This document shows positions 8,872 through 21,299 of a stretch of 35,246 bases of DNA, one piece after another. The stretch's first letter is position 1; each line of letters starts with the position of its first letter. The translations under genes were made by a program, and so were the position numbers. The DNA lies in assembly GCA_013151175.1 (NCBI GenBank), contig JAADIV010000117.1:1-35246 (forward strand). Direction: 5' to 3'. This DNA comes from Deltaproteobacteria bacterium. GTDB taxonomy: Bacteria > Desulfobacterota > Desulfobulbia > Desulfobulbales > VMSU01. Below the pieces are notes generated by a model. That model was not told where the DNA came from. It was given only the letters and a program-made list of their open reading frames with translations, and searched no databases.

Positions 8872-9573
8872 TTGCGGACAACCAGAGCGGCTGATGCCAT
8901 GCGGCCAGTGGAAATCATCCATGATATTCAGCCACAGGCCGGTGCCTCGTTGATGATAAAAATGGGCGGCACCCATGTTATATGCGCCGTCAGTGTTGAA
9001 AATACCGTGCCGCCTTTCCTGCGGGACAGCGGCCAGGGTTGGATTACCGCAGAGTATGGCATGCTGCCTACCTCGACAAACACCAGGATGAAACGGGAAG
9101 CAGGGCGAGGACGCTCCGGCCGCACCTATGAAATTCAGCGTCTAATTGGCCGTTCACTCCGCATGATGGTGGATCTGCATAGTCTGGACGGGAAAACATT
9201 TCGGGTGGACTGCGATGTGATTAATGCCGATGGCGGCACCCGAACCGCATCCATAACCGGAGCGGCTCTGGCCCTGCGCCAGGCAATCAAAAGGGAATTC
9301 GAGCAGGGTAATCTCGCCGCCATGCCGGATATTTTACCCATTGCCGCCATTAGCGCCGGTCTGGTTAACGGCCAGGCCCTCCTGGATCTGGAGTATAGCG
9401 AAGATTCCAGGGCCGATGTGGATGCCAACTTTGTCATGACCGCTGACGGCCGTTGGATTGAGGCGCAGAGTACCGCCGAAGGTCGTCCCTTCAGCCCGGA
9501 AGACTTTACCGCCATCGCCGGCCTGGCCCGTAAGGGAATTAATGAGCTTCTGGCCCTCTGGGAGTGCGCCTAG
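8872..9573 (+). CDS. rph: Ribonuclease PH
   Basis: [86 protein letters not shown] start with agggag RBS. Confidence 0.95.
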   Translation: MRTTRAADAMRPVEIIHDIQPQAGASLMIKMGGTHVICAVSVENTVPPFLRDSGQGWITAEYGMLPTSTNTRMKREAGRGRSGRTYEIQRLIGRSLRMMVDLHSLDGKTFRVDCDVINADGGTRTASITGAALALRQAIKREFEQGNLAAMPDILPIAAISAGLVNGQALLDLEYSEDSRADVDANFVMTADGRWIEAQSTAEGRPFSPEDFTAIAGLARKGINELLALWECA

Positions 9574-10695
<1,122 letters not shown>

Positions 10696-10765
10696 TGTCC
10701 ACGGGTTTGGAGTTCATGAAAAGACCCACAATTGATCAATAATAAATCTATAGCGAGGATCATCT

Positions 10766-11107
10766 ATGTTTGCAGTTAATATTGCGCACGCGGCAGGCAA
10801 GGCGGCTAGCAGCTCCGGGGCAGGGTTCATCTCATTTGTGCCGCTGATTCTGATTTTTGGGGTCTTTTATTTCCTGCTAATCCGCCCTCAGCAAAAAAAG
10901 ACCAAGGAGCAACAAGCCTTCCTGAGTAATCTGAAAAAGGGCGATGCAGTTGTTTCGCAGGGCGGCTTGCACGGCGTGATTACCGGCCTCACAGATACCG
11001 TAGCTACCCTGGAAATTGCCGATAACGTGCGGGTTAAGGTAGCACGGCCCTATATAATGGGCACAGTCAGCTCCCAGAAAAAAGAGGCCGGCAATACTAG
11101 CGGCTGA
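10766..11107 (+). CDS. yajC: Preprotein translocase subunit YajC
   Basis: FVPLILIFGVFYFLLIRPQQKKTKEQQAFLSNLKKGDAVVSQGGLHGVI. Confidence 0.93.
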   Translation: MFAVNIAHAAGKAASSSGAGFISFVPLILIFGVFYFLLIRPQQKKTKEQQAFLSNLKKGDAVVSQGGLHGVITGLTDTVATLEIADNVRVKVARPYIMGTVSSQKKEAGNTSG

Positions 11108-11202
11108 AAATTACCGTGAGTTTAACCCCATCGGCGATGGGGCATTTACTGTTGCTGGTTTTTGCATTTTGGAGTATTAGTCCAACCATTGAGATCATCC
11201 AA

Positions 11203-11279
11203 GCGCCCGTAGCTCATCTGGATAGAGTATCTGACTACGAATCAGGGGGTAGCAGGTTCGAATCCTGCCGGGCGCACCA
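11203..11279 (+). tRNA. tRNA-Arg (anticodon ACG)
   Basis: Cloverleaf by eye: acceptor gcgcccg/cgggcgc, anticodon arm ctgactacgaatcag (ctACGaa loop), T arm caggttcgaatcctg, encoded CCA. Confidence 0.95.
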
Positions 11280-11283
11280 ATTT

Positions 11284-11321
11284 AAAGGGGGTTAAGCTAT
11301 ATAGCTTAACCCCCTTTTTTT
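11284..11321. terminator. Rho-independent terminator after tRNA-Arg
   Basis: Perfect 17-bp palindrome aaagggggttaagctat/atagcttaacccccttt followed by T-tract. Confidence 0.9.
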
Positions 11322-11463
11322 GTCTCCATAAATACTGGCTCACCATATTTGGGCCAAAGCCTATGAATGACGATAGTCATGGCAAACAAAAAAATACTTG
11401 CGCAAAACCTTTTTTTATTGCAAAAGTGGACAATGCGGAGGGTAACGCATTAAAATTGCGGAG

Positions 11464-11910
11464 ATGGGCATTATGGGAAAGTTCTGTCGCAGCAAGAGGT
11501 ATGACAAAAATTTGACCATCGACCTGTTTTTACGGGACGATTCAGCATCGTCCCTTTTGGCAGGCCCCGTACCTTGTTCCGTCCATGGTTTGTCATCTTG
11601 CGGCGTAGATCTTATTCTCGACCATATCCATTTTAATGGCCATCATATGTTCTACGCGCCGCAGGATAAACCAGGTTATCAGCTATATATCGGACAGCAG
11701 GATGACGATAAAGGGTTAGCGCCAATACCCGTGCGGCCGATATGCTTTAATATTGATGACAGCGGCAGTGTACATTATTTCCAACTTGGGGTGGAATTTA
11801 TGACCCGGCCGGAGGGTGGCTGGCTCACAATTTTAAAAAATGCAGCCGCTGTTAATGCAGATGTGTCTTGTTGTTGGCTCAAAGAGCTGCTGCTTAAATT
11901 TTGGCGATAA
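11464..11910 (+). CDS. Hypothetical protein, possibly a divergent PilZ-like domain
   Basis: 148 aa ORF; PCSVHGLSSCGVDLIL...FQLGVEFMTRP weakly resembles the PilZ layout; no canonical RxxxR seen. May start at the ATG 11464 or the in-frame ATG at 11473. Confidence 0.45.
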   Translation: MGIMGKFCRSKRYDKNLTIDLFLRDDSASSLLAGPVPCSVHGLSSCGVDLILDHIHFNGHHMFYAPQDKPGYQLYIGQQDDDKGLAPIPVRPICFNIDDSGSVHYFQLGVEFMTRPEGGWLTILKNAAAVNADVSCCWLKELLLKFWR

Positions 11911-11920
11911 TCGGAGACTC

Positions 11921-12670
11921 TCATTTAATCAGGCGGTGACGCAAAAGCGGGGGGGCAATGGAGGCGGCGGCAAGGGTAATCAGCAAAAGCCAGATAATTT
12001 GCCAGAGCCAAGTACCGTTGATCTCGCCGTAGCAGAGCATCCTGGCCAGATTCACCACCGGAGTCAGAGGTAAAAGCCGCATAACCAATCTGGCCGCAGC
12101 GGGCATGTCTTTTAGGGAAAAGAAGATCCCGGAAAAGAGAAACAGCGGGGTGATAACCAGGGAAATAAAATAATTGAAGAACTCGTAACTCCGAGCCAGA
12201 GCCGTCATAATAAGCCCAATGGCGGCAAAAAATATGCCGGCCACAAAGAGAACCGGGATTAAGGCCAAGGCCCATAGCGAAGGCCAAAGGCCGAAAAGCG
12301 GCATAACCGCTAGCATAATTCCACCCGCCAACAGCCCCTTCAACGCACCCCAGATCATCTCTCCCCAAGCCAGTTCAGTGGTGGTTATTGGGGTTGAAAT
12401 AATTCCTTCAAATGTACTTTGTGTGCCCAGGCGGGTAAAAGAGCCATAGGTGGTCTCAAAGGCCGCGCTGTACATCATCGCCGAGGCCGCCAATCCCGGG
12501 GCGATAAATTGCAGATAGGAATAGCCGGCAACGGGATGCACCTCCTGACCCATACCAAAGCCGAAGGCCAGTAAGAAGAGGAGGGGTTGGCCAAGGTTGC
12601 CAACCAGGCTAGAAACCATAAATTTCTTCCAGACCCTGGCGTTTCTCATGACAATGCGTAAGGCGCCCAT
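11921..12670 (-). CDS. ABC-2 type transporter permease (NodJ-like)
   Basis: Six-TM permease; GTQSTFEGIISTPIT, LFLFSGIFFSLKDMP; adjacent to its ATPase. Confidence 0.88.
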   Translation of the reverse strand: MGALRIVMRNARVWKKFMVSSLVGNLGQPLLFLLAFGFGMGQEVHPVAGYSYLQFIAPGLAASAMMYSAAFETTYGSFTRLGTQSTFEGIISTPITTTELAWGEMIWGALKGLLAGGIMLAVMPLFGLWPSLWALALIPVLFVAGIFFAAIGLIMTALARSYEFFNYFISLVITPLFLFSGIFFSLKDMPAAARLVMRLLPLTPVVNLARMLCYGEINGTWLWQIIWLLLITLAAASIAPPLLRHRLIK

Positions 12671-12671
12671 G

Positions 12672-13634
12672 TCAGGACTCCCTCAATGAACGGCCGGTTA
12701 ATTTAATAAAGAGGTCCTCCAGATTGGCAGGACGACGCAGCCATTGCGGCAAAGATCGTATCTCGGAATCCAACCTGGAGCAGGCATTTCTGGTATAGAT
12801 AAAAATCCCATCGGCCATTATTTCGGCCCTGGCCTGACAGGCGGCAGCCACTCCGGCCAACATGCGGGCTTCCCGCTCATCGCAAATCACCTCAAAAACA
12901 TCGGCTCCCACCATGTCATCAATCATCTGCTGCGGTTTGCCCTGCGCCACGATCAGTCCCTGATCCATAATCACCACCCGACTAGCCAGACGACTGACCT
13001 CATCCATATAATGACTGGTAAGCAGCATGGTCAAACCATTCTTCTGCAACTGCCGGAGACGCTGCCAGATCAAATACCTGGCCTGAGGGTCAAGCCCCAC
13101 GGTTGGTTCGTCCAGGATCAATAATTCCGGTTGATGAACAAGGGCACGGGCCAAAAGTAGACGCCGCCGTTGACCACCGGAAAGATGTTGGATAATTTCA
13201 TCACGGCGATTATCGAGGGCGAAGAAACGCAGTAATTCATCAACTCTGGGCCGGATATGTTTCGCCGTGATACCGTAATAAGAGGCATAAATCAGCAAAT
13301 TTTCCAAAACCGTTAAATCTGGATCAAGGTTATCATTCTGCGGCACAACCCCGATCCGCCGTTTTATCTTGACCAGATCCTGCGGCACAGAAAGACCGAA
13401 AACCCGCAGATCACCAGCCGTTTTTTCCGCCAGACCAATAATCATCTGGATTGTCGTGGTCTTGCCGGCCCCATTGGGCCCCAAAAAGCCAAAACATTCA
13501 CCCTGATAAATATCAAGGTCAATGCCGCGTACCGCCTGGCGGCTGCCAAAGGTTTTTTGGAGACTGCGGGCAGCTAAAATGATGTTTGCTGAATTCAAGG
13601 TAAATTTCGCGAAGTTCAAAGATTGAGTATTCAT
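12672..13634 (-). CDS. ABC transporter ATP-binding protein (NodI-like)
   Basis: Walker A GPNGAGKTT, signature LSGGQRRRLLLARAL, Walker B LLILDEPTVGLD. Confidence 0.95.
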   Translation of the reverse strand: MNTQSLNFAKFTLNSANIILAARSLQKTFGSRQAVRGIDLDIYQGECFGFLGPNGAGKTTTIQMIIGLAEKTAGDLRVFGLSVPQDLVKIKRRIGVVPQNDNLDPDLTVLENLLIYASYYGITAKHIRPRVDELLRFFALDNRRDEIIQHLSGGQRRRLLLARALVHQPELLILDEPTVGLDPQARYLIWQRLRQLQKNGLTMLLTSHYMDEVSRLASRVVIMDQGLIVAQGKPQQMIDDMVGADVFEVICDEREARMLAGVAAACQARAEIMADGIFIYTRNACSRLDSEIRSLPQWLRRPANLEDLFIKLTGRSLRES

Positions 13635-13785
13635 GCTAGCCTCACATTATTACACCAAAATCGGCCTTAATAAAACGCAAAACTTGCAATTTTAGCATGG
13701 TTTTCATGGTAAAATTTCGTTACAATTGCGTTGCTCCCCGATAAACGGGAGAACAAATTACAGGGCGTTAAATTCTACCAGGGAT

Positions 13786-15108
13786 ATGAATATGATTATA
13801 GAAGCCGTTGAGGTCTCGTCCGCACAAGGGCAAAAGTTGGTTAACAATCTGCGGGATCGTTACCAGACCGCCGGAGACGAACGCCGCCAGATTGTTGAGG
13901 ATATTATCACGGCGGTACGCCAACGTGGTGATGATGCCCTGTTGGAATATACCAATAAATTCGATGCCGCCTCACTTACCATTGACCATCTCCGGGTAAG
14001 CGAGGCGGAGATGACCGCCGCCGGAGCCGAAGTACCGCCTGCTTTAAAGAGGACAATCACCAGGGCAATCGCTCGGATTCGCGCCTTCCACGAACATGAG
14101 AAACAGGAATCATGGCTCGTTACCAGAGACGATGGCGCGATCACCGGCCGCCTGGTTAATCCGGTTGATTCTGCCGGACTTTATGTACCCGGCGGTCAGG
14201 GCGGCAAGACACCGCTGGTTTCCTCGGTGTTGATGAATGGCATTCCGGCGGTCATTGCCGGGGTTCGGCGTCTGGTGATGCTTACCCAGCCGGCCGCCGC
14301 CGGCACGGTTAACCCCGCCCTGCTTTACGCCGCTAGCCAGGTTGGCATTAATGAAATTTATAAGGCCGGCAGCGCCTGGGGGATTGCCGCCCTAGCCTAC
14401 GGCACCGACAGTATTGCCCCGGTCGATGTAGTGGTAGGGCCGGGCAATCAATTTGTTACCGAGGCCAAGAAACAGGTTGCAGGCCGGGTACGCATTGATA
14501 TGATCGCCGGACCGAGTGAGGTTCTCATTGTTGCCGATGACTCCGCCAATCCCGCCTATATTGCCGCCGATATGCTAGCCCAGGCGGAACATGACCCCAT
14601 GGCTCTGGCGATGTTGATAACCACCTCGAAAACAGTGGCCGCCGGAGTAACGGCCCAGTTGACAAATCTCCTGCCGCAATTGTCCAGACAGAAGATCGCC
14701 CGGCAGTCGCTACGTGAGCGGGGGGCCATTCTCATTGCCCAGGATCTTGATGAAGCGGTTGAACTTGCCAATATGCTGGCCGCGGAGCATCTGGAGTTGA
14801 TGATTAATAATCCCTTTCAGTGGCTGCCCCGCATCAAACACGCTGGCGCCATCTTTTTGGGCAGCAACTCCCCGGAGGCCACCGGCGATTATCTGGCCGG
14901 CCCCAATCATGTCCTGCCAACTATGGGTACGGCCCGTTACTCGTCATCTCTGGGAGTTGAAACCTTTTTGAAGAAAAGCAGTCTGATCTCGTATTCGCGG
15001 CAGGCCCTGCTTGCCGATGCCGATGACATTCAGGCTATTGCCAATCTTGAAGGCCTGACGGCTCATGCCTTGTCAGTGGCCATTCGGGTAAAAGATGGCC
15101 AAGACTGA
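13786..15108 (+). CDS. hisD: Histidinol dehydrogenase
   Basis: AGLYVPGGQGG, GPGNQFVTEAKKQV, DMIAGPSEVLIVADDSANP, AEHLELM, GPNHVLPTMGTARYSSSLGV. Confidence 0.96.
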   Translation: MNMIIEAVEVSSAQGQKLVNNLRDRYQTAGDERRQIVEDIITAVRQRGDDALLEYTNKFDAASLTIDHLRVSEAEMTAAGAEVPPALKRTITRAIARIRAFHEHEKQESWLVTRDDGAITGRLVNPVDSAGLYVPGGQGGKTPLVSSVLMNGIPAVIAGVRRLVMLTQPAAAGTVNPALLYAASQVGINEIYKAGSAWGIAALAYGTDSIAPVDVVVGPGNQFVTEAKKQVAGRVRIDMIAGPSEVLIVADDSANPAYIAADMLAQAEHDPMALAMLITTSKTVAAGVTAQLTNLLPQLSRQKIARQSLRERGAILIAQDLDEAVELANMLAAEHLELMINNPFQWLPRIKHAGAIFLGSNSPEATGDYLAGPNHVLPTMGTARYSSSLGVETFLKKSSLISYSRQALLADADDIQAIANLEGLTAHALSVAIRVKDGQD

Positions 15109-15820
15109 CAACAAGGTGGATTTTGCCGGCATCCTTTGCCAGGGCTGGCGGGCAGCAGTACGCCAACAATCGTACGCAGATGTTTGCGGTCTGGATGACA
15201 ATACGCTGCGGGAGCTGACGGTCTATTTCGGCGAATTGGATAAATGGCGCCGGAAGATAAATCTGGTGGCCAGGGCCGAGCCGGCCCGGATCATCGAGAA
15301 TCATTTTCTTGACTCACTGACCCTGCTGCCGGAATTGACGCCATATAAAGAGGAAGAGGCCCCGTCTTTACTGGATATAGGCAGTGGCGCGGGGTTCCCC
15401 GGCCTGGTAATCAAGATCGCCTGTCCCTGGCTGCGGGTTATCCTGGTTGAACCGCGACAAAAACGGGTTTCTTTTTTACAGCATATCATCAGGTCGTTGC
15501 AACTTACGAATATCACCGTCCGGGAGGAGAGACTGGCCGAAGACAAACGGCAATTCCAGGAAAACTATGGCAGGCCCAATATCATCACCAGCCGGGCCGT
15601 GGCCGATATCAGGACTTTTCTCCAGATGCTCACCGGCGCCCCGGCCGGGAGCAAAATTATCTGCATGAAAGGCCCAGGGGCGGCGGCGGAAATAGAGGCG
15701 TGGCAGAACTCCCCCGACAACGTCTTCACAATCGTCAGCCGGCGGCGCTTTGTGCTGCCAGTATCCGGCGCGGCCAGGGAATTAATAGTATTCACCCAAA
15801 TGGATCAGGAGAACAGATGA
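15095..15820 (+). CDS. rsmG: 16S rRNA (guanine527-N7)-methyltransferase RsmG
   Basis: ENHFLDSLTLL, LLDIGSGAGFPGLVIKIA, SRAVADIRTFLQ; overlaps hisD end. Confidence 0.93.
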   Translation: MAKTDNKVDFAGILCQGWRAAVRQQSYADVCGLDDNTLRELTVYFGELDKWRRKINLVARAEPARIIENHFLDSLTLLPELTPYKEEEAPSLLDIGSGAGFPGLVIKIACPWLRVILVEPRQKRVSFLQHIIRSLQLTNITVREERLAEDKRQFQENYGRPNIITSRAVADIRTFLQMLTGAPAGSKIICMKGPGAAAEIEAWQNSPDNVFTIVSRRRFVLPVSGAARELIVFTQMDQENR

Positions 15821-16614
15821 CGTTCCGCTATCTTGGTAAACATTTGCACCAATCCCGAACAGAGGGTGAAGATTGCCTTTATATGTAAGTTTTGCCCGCA
15901 ACACCGGTCAAAAAAGATGGTAAGCGCCGACTCCATATCTTCCTCCGGGGCCTGATAGCAGATAAGAATGGGGATGTGAGGCAGAGGGTGCAGGATCAGG
16001 GCAATATCGGCCTGGTACCAGTCAATGGCTTGCCCCATGAACAGGTCGATTAAATCTTCCAAAAGGGCCGGATTGGCATCAGCGAGTTTTCTAAGCGGCG
16101 TCTCACAGCGGCTAGTAAAGAGACCCTGCCAGTCGATACCGCCCTTTATTTCCCGAAACGAAATCCAACTGCCGGTGATTTCCCCATGGGTCTTGTTGGT
16201 AATATATGCCAACAACGGTATCTGCACCCAGGGGATGAGATGACACTCCGAGTTTAAATTACCTCTGGCATCAACGATAAAATCCTTGCCCAGAGAGTTC
16301 ACCACCAAACCGTTATCCCGGTAAACCGCCCCAATGACAGGGGCGATTGCCGCCAGATCAAGCGCCGTGACCCGGCGCTGTAATTTGTCAACAAAGCCCG
16401 CCTGCTCAATCTCACTAGCCACGGGCTTACGGCATATCCCGGCCATTTTAGCCAACAGGGCGGGAGAGATATCCGGACAGTCGCACAATTTTTTCTGACC
16501 GGCCGCCACTGCCGCAGCAAAGGCCAGGCAGGATGGCAGTAGGCATTTGCCACAGTTATTGCGCGGCAATATCCGGTAAATCTCCAGGGGAGCAGCGGCC
16601 TTAGTTTCCGGCAA
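15805..16614 (-). CDS. DUF3786 protein with N-terminal [4Fe-4S]-binding domain
   Basis: [38 protein letters not shown] resembles the Fe-S domain of the corrinoid/iron-sulfur protein large subunit; the remainder resembles DUF3786. Confidence 0.75.
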   Translation of the reverse strand: MPETKAAAPLEIYRILPRNNCGKCLLPSCLAFAAAVAAGQKKLCDCPDISPALLAKMAGICRKPVASEIEQAGFVDKLQRRVTALDLAAIAPVIGAVYRDNGLVVNSLGKDFIVDARGNLNSECHLIPWVQIPLLAYITNKTHGEITGSWISFREIKGGIDWQGLFTSRCETPLRKLADANPALLEDLIDLFMGQAIDWYQADIALILHPLPHIPILICYQAPEEDMESALTIFFDRCCGQNLHIKAIFTLCSGLVQMFTKIAERHLFS

Positions 16615-17398
16615 TTATACGCCCTATACCGCCCAACACGGAACCTTCGCCCTGCTGATTGCCGCCGTATGACGGGGCGCTGGCCATAATTCTGTCGGCC
16701 ATGCGGGAAAAGGGCAGACTTTGCAGCCAAACCCTGCCGGTGCCGCTGAGGGTCGCCAAAAACAACCCCTCTCCGCCCAGCACCATGCTTTTCAGGTTGC
16801 CCGCCCTCTCTATGCTATAGTTGATGGATGGCTGAAACGCCACCAGACAGCCGGTATCCAGGCGCAGGGTTTCACCATGCAGCTCTTTCTCAATAACGGT
16901 GCCGCCGGCATGGATAAAAACCATCCCATCACCCAACAGCCGCTCCAGAATAAATCCCTCACCGCCGAAAAAACCGGCGCCCAGGCGTTTGGTAAAGGCA
17001 ATATCCAACTGCGTTCCCCGGGCGGCACAGAGAAAGGCGTCTTTTTGACATAAAATTTCGCCGCCAAGGCTAGCCAAATCAACAGGAATAATAGAACCGG
17101 GATACGGCGCGGCAAAGGCCACATGGCTTTTCCCCATACCCCGATGAGTGAAATGGGTCATAAATAACGATTCACCGCTAATTACCCTTTTTCCGGCCTG
17201 CAGCAACTTGCCAAAAAAACCGGCATCCGCCGCCGAGCCGTCACCCATCCTGGCCTCAAAATCAATGCCTTCCTCCATATAAGTCATGGCGCCGGCCTCA
17301 GCAATTACCGTTTCACCGGGGTCAAGCTCCACCTCCACTAGCTGCATATCGTGACCAATAATCCTATAATCCACTTCATCACATCGTTTTGTCATAGT
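16601..17398 (-). CDS. TIGR00266/AIM24-family protein
   Basis: [64 protein letters not shown]; gggaggaggact RBS before ATG at 17398. Confidence 0.88.
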   Translation of the reverse strand, partial: TMTKRCDEVDYRIIGHDMQLVEVELDPGETVIAEAGAMTYMEEGIDFEARMGDGSAADAGFFGKLLQAGKRVISGESLFMTHFTHRGMGKSHVAFAAPYPGSIIPVDLASLGGEILCQKDAFLCAARGTQLDIAFTKRLGAGFFGGEGFILERLLGDGMVFIHAGGTVIEKELHGETLRLDTGCLVAFQPSINYSIERAGNLKSMVLGGEGLFLATLSGTGRVWLQSLPFSRMADRIMASAPSYGGNQQGEGSVLGGIGRIIAGN

Positions 17399-17432
17399 CC
17401 TCCTCCCTGTATAACCGGTGGCATAACCGCAA

Positions 17433-19082
17433 TTATGCACCACCGTAAGCCGGCAGAGTTACAGTAAAGGTTGCGCCCTGGCCCTGGACGCTTTCCGCCT
17501 GCACCCGGCCCTTGTGGTTTGTTATTATGCCATGCACCACGGACAATCCCAGACCGGTACCCTCGCCTTCCTCTCTGGTGGTGAAATAGGGGTCGAATAT
17601 TTTCTCCAGATTGGCCGGGGAAATACCCTCGCCAGTATCACTGAATGCCAGTTTAACGGAGTTTTGCGTCTCGCCAGACACATCGATATCCTGTTTTTCC
17701 TGGCTGAGGGTAATCGTTAAGACCCCGCCGGACTTGGGTATGGCGTGAATGGCATTAGTACAAAGATTAACAATTACCCGTTGCAGTTGTACTGCGTCCG
17801 CCCACACCGCCGGGCATTGCGGATCGACATGGGTTACAACTTTTATGTCCGGCGGCACCGAAGGCCGCAATAATGCCAGCGTTTCACCAATGAGAAGAGG
17901 GAGCCGGACAAGCGAAAATTCCTGCTCAACCGGTTTACTGAATGTCTTTATCAGGCCGATTAACTCCTTGGCCTGAGAACCAGCCTTGGTAATATGATCC
18001 AGGCTAGAGAGGACTTGGGAGTTGCCGCCCGCATCCAGTCGCAATAGAGAGACATAACCAAGCATGGCGGTAAGAATATTGTTAAAATCGTGGGCTATGC
18101 CCGTGGCCATGGTGCCAAGGGCCTCCATCTTGCGGGTTTGTCCCAACTCCTTTTTCAGGGCCATTTTTTCGTGGGCCAGTTGCCGCCGTTCGGCAATTTC
18201 ATCCTCTAACTCCCTGTTTTTAGCGGCAAGCTTGGCAGTGCGCCGCCGTACTGTCTCCTCAAGATGCTCCCGGTATTTTTGTAATTCCTGCTCAGCGCGT
18301 TTGCGGGCCGTAATATCCTGAATAATGATAATAACACTGTCCTGCCGGGCGATCCCGGCAATGGTCATGGCCAAATATCTGTTATTAACAATGAAAGGCG
18401 ATGTTTCACCAATTACCCGACGTTTGTCACCCAGATTGATGAGCGCCGCCGTAATATCATCCCGCTTACTGCCGCTGAATAGACTGGTAAAATCAACGGC
18501 TAGCAGTTTTTCTTCGGGGCAGCCAAACAGGTCAGCCGCCTTTTGATTGACATAAACGATGCGGCCATCCCCGGTAAGCTCGACAAAACCCTCGGCCATA
18601 TTTATAAGGGTTACTTCAAAATGCTCCCTATTTAACAATAACTCGGTAGTGATAACTCTCTCGTAAACATCCTCACCACCAATTATCTTACCCGCCAGAT
18701 CGGTCAGCTGACCCGCCAAAATTTTCTGCAGGACAAAATTGATATGCTTCTCAACCCCTTTGAAAGGCCCCTTGGCGATACAGGCATCAGCGCCAAAGGA
18801 TTTGAAATCTATTTTTTGCTCCAGGGCGGCGGCAGACAACATAATTATCGCGACACCTGCCATTTTTGGCATTTTACGCAGCATTTTACAGAGTTTTTCA
18901 CCCGAAATTTTCGGCATAATTATATCCAAAAATATAACTTCCGGCTGAAAAGTTTTTATAATTTTAATAGCCTCCAGACCGCCAATTGCTGTTTTAACCA
19001 GGTACCCACTCTTGCCCAAAAAATTGGCCATTAATTTCAGGATAACCGGATTATTATCAACAACAAGAATATTTTTGCACAT
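17433..19082 (-). CDS. REC-PAS-histidine kinase (receiver at N-terminus)
   Basis: [14 protein letters not shown]...[10 protein letters not shown] receiver; PAS segment [26 protein letters not shown]; His[21 protein letters not shown]; HATPase [31 protein letters not shown]. Confidence 0.93.
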   Translation of the reverse strand: MCKNILVVDNNPVILKLMANFLGKSGYLVKTAIGGLEAIKIIKTFQPEVIFLDIIMPKISGEKLCKMLRKMPKMAGVAIIMLSAAALEQKIDFKSFGADACIAKGPFKGVEKHINFVLQKILAGQLTDLAGKIIGGEDVYERVITTELLLNREHFEVTLINMAEGFVELTGDGRIVYVNQKAADLFGCPEEKLLAVDFTSLFSGSKRDDITAALINLGDKRRVIGETSPFIVNNRYLAMTIAGIARQDSVIIIIQDITARKRAEQELQKYREHLEETVRRRTAKLAAKNRELEDEIAERRQLAHEKMALKKELGQTRKMEALGTMATGIAHDFNNILTAMLGYVSLLRLDAGGNSQVLSSLDHITKAGSQAKELIGLIKTFSKPVEQEFSLVRLPLLIGETLALLRPSVPPDIKVVTHVDPQCPAVWADAVQLQRVIVNLCTNAIHAIPKSGGVLTITLSQEKQDIDVSGETQNSVKLAFSDTGEGISPANLEKIFDPYFTTREEGEGTGLGLSVVHGIITNHKGRVQAESVQGQGATFTVTLPAYGGA

Positions 19083-19148
19083 TAGTTATGTCCTCTCAGA
19101 AGTTGCCACAGTAACAGCCGGGACCGACGCGCATCATAACTTCATGAT

Positions 19149-19916
19149 TTAATCAAATACCCTGGCCAAAGTCAAGACCTCCACGTTTCCAGCCCCATTT
19201 TGCCGTAATACCCTGGCACATTCATTGACGGTTGAACCGGTGGTCAGGACGTCATCAATTAAAAGAATTCTTTGCCCCTGAACGCGACGCGCGTCCCTGA
19301 CCTGAAAGGCGCCGGCCAAATTTCGGCGGCGATGTTTACCGTCCAAACCAGTTTGCGGAGTGGTCCAACGGCTGCGGAGAAGAATTGTCGGTTGAATGCG
19401 CCTCTTCTCCCCGGGGAAAAAGAGGCGGGCTAGCTCAAGGGCCTGATTGAACCCCCGCTGCCGCAGACGTTTTTTATGCAGCGGCACCGGAATAATCAGA
19501 TCCGGTTTTTCCCGCAAATCACCGAGGGTCGGTACTCTTGCTAGCAGGACGGTAAAGGTACGCATGGCCGTAGTGCATCCCTGGTATTTGAAAGAATATA
19601 TCAGGGGGGCAGTGAATTTGTTATAACGGAAAATGGCCCTGGCCCGGCTGAAAGACGGCGGATTTCTGAGACAGGCGCCACAAAGATGATTACCGGCGGC
19701 GGCATCGGGAAACTCCCGACCGCAACAGCTGCAGACCGGCGGCCGTATCAGTGGCATTTGCGCGGCGCAACCGGGGCAGAGAAGAACATCTGCCGCCCGG
19801 CCCAAGCCTTGGTGACAGAGCAGGCAGGCGGCAGGAAACAGAATATCCTTCAGAGCCGCATAAAGGCCGGAGGGGACGCCTTTCTTCACTCTACATATTG
19901 GCAATAATCGCCGCAC
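19149..19916 (-). CDS. ComF-family phosphoribosyltransferase (probable real start GTG at 19889)
   Basis: Zn-ribbon CLLC...CPGC/CSCC..CGAC, then [26 protein letters not shown] motif and [13 protein letters not shown]. Confidence 0.9.
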   Translation of the reverse strand: MRRLLPICRVKKGVPSGLYAALKDILFPAACLLCHQGLGRAADVLLCPGCAAQMPLIRPPVCSCCGREFPDAAAGNHLCGACLRNPPSFSRARAIFRYNKFTAPLIYSFKYQGCTTAMRTFTVLLARVPTLGDLREKPDLIIPVPLHKKRLRQRGFNQALELARLFFPGEKRRIQPTILLRSRWTTPQTGLDGKHRRRNLAGAFQVRDARRVQGQRILLIDDVLTTGSTVNECARVLRQNGAGNVEVLTLARVFD

Positions 19917-21116
19917 CGAACTCAGAGCATTTCAGCTTTGTCGCTCCTGTCATAAGGCGGGCCAGGTCATAGGTTACAGTTTTTTGGGATATGGTAATCT
20001 CAATGGCCTTCTGAATGAGATCGCCCGCCTCCTGCCAGCCCAGGTGTTCCAACATCATAACCCCGGACAGGAGCAGAGAACCGGGATTGACCTTGTCCAG
20101 TCCGGCATATTTGGGGGCAGTGCCATGGGTGGCCTCAAAGAGAGCGATCTTATCGCTGATATTGGCACCAGGCGCCAGTCCCAGGCCGCCAACCTGCGCC
20201 GCCAGACCGCCAGAGCGTCACTGATAAAATCGCCGGTAAGGTTGGGCAGGGCCAAAACACCGTACTCGGCGGGCCGCAACAGGATCTGCTGAAACATGGC
20301 ATCGGCAATTCTATCCTGAATAACCACCTTGCCGGCCGGCCGCCGACCATCATATTTATCCCACAATTCCTGCTCGGTGATGCATTGCTCTGGGAACTCA
20401 TCCCTGGCAAGTTCGTATCCCCAACTACGGAAAGCACCCTCGGTAAATTTCATAATATTACCCTTGTGTACCAGGGTAACGTTGGCTTTATTATGTTTGA
20501 CGGCGTACTGAATGGCCTTGCGAACCAGGCGTTTGGTGCAAAAAGCGCTGATGGGCTTAATGCCAACGCCGGATGCCGGCCGAATCGTCTTGCCCAATTC
20601 CTGCCCGATGAAGTCGATAAGCCTTTTAGCACCGGGGCTGTCACTCTGCCACTCAATGCCTGAATAGACATCTTCGGTGTTTTCCCGAAAGATGATCATA
20701 TTGACCTTTTCCGGCTCCTTTACCGGGCTGACCACCCCCTGGAAATAACGCACCGGCCGCACACAGGCGTAAAGATCCAGTTCCTGACGCAGACTGACAT
20801 TCAGACTGCGAATGCCCTCACCCACCGGAGTGGTGAGCGGCCCCTTGATGGCAACGGCGTATTCCCGCAGGGTGGCAAAGGTGGATTGCGGCAACCATTC
20901 ACCGGTCTTGGCGTGGGCCTTATCTCCCGCGTAGGTCTCCAACCAGTTGATTTTACGTTCACCGTTGTATGACTTGGCGACAGCGGCATCCAATACCTTC
21001 TGGGCGGCAGCCCAGATGTCCGGGCCGATACCATCTCCCTCAATAAAGGGTATAGTGGGATGATTTGGGACATTCAAAGAGCCATCGTCATTTACGGTTA
21101 TTTTTGCAGCTGCCAA
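19891..21116 (-). pseudogene. icd: NADP-dependent isocitrate dehydrogenase, frameshifted by an 8-bp tandem duplication
   Basis: Frame 1 (20055..21116, TTG start): [37 protein letters not shown] then off-frame. From about 20200 another frame continues [56 protein letters not shown]...[16 protein letters not shown]...IIANM* to 19891. Confidence 0.92.
20199..20214. repeat. 8-bp tandem duplication ccgccaga x2 inside icd
   Basis: ccgccagaccgccaga read directly; removing one unit restores SDALAAQVGG. Confidence 0.95.
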
Positions 21117-21299
21117 AATTATTCTCCTTTTTATTTATTTGGTATAGTTCGTGTTCAACAAACCACACTCCCGTGATTACAAAACTAGCGCAGAGTGCTT
21201 TGCCTAAGGCCGGCCTGACAGGCGGATATCGTAGGCCTTGAAACAAATTGGTTTTTCTGGTCTATTTACCATCACTTAATAACTTCACTTGATATTTCT

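Noticed and set aside
21143-21153. tatagttcgtg shared with 27764-27774, both about 30 bp upstream of minus-strand genes (icd and acsV)
   Set aside because: An 11-bp match is expected many times by chance in 35 kb; no matching -35 spacing was found.
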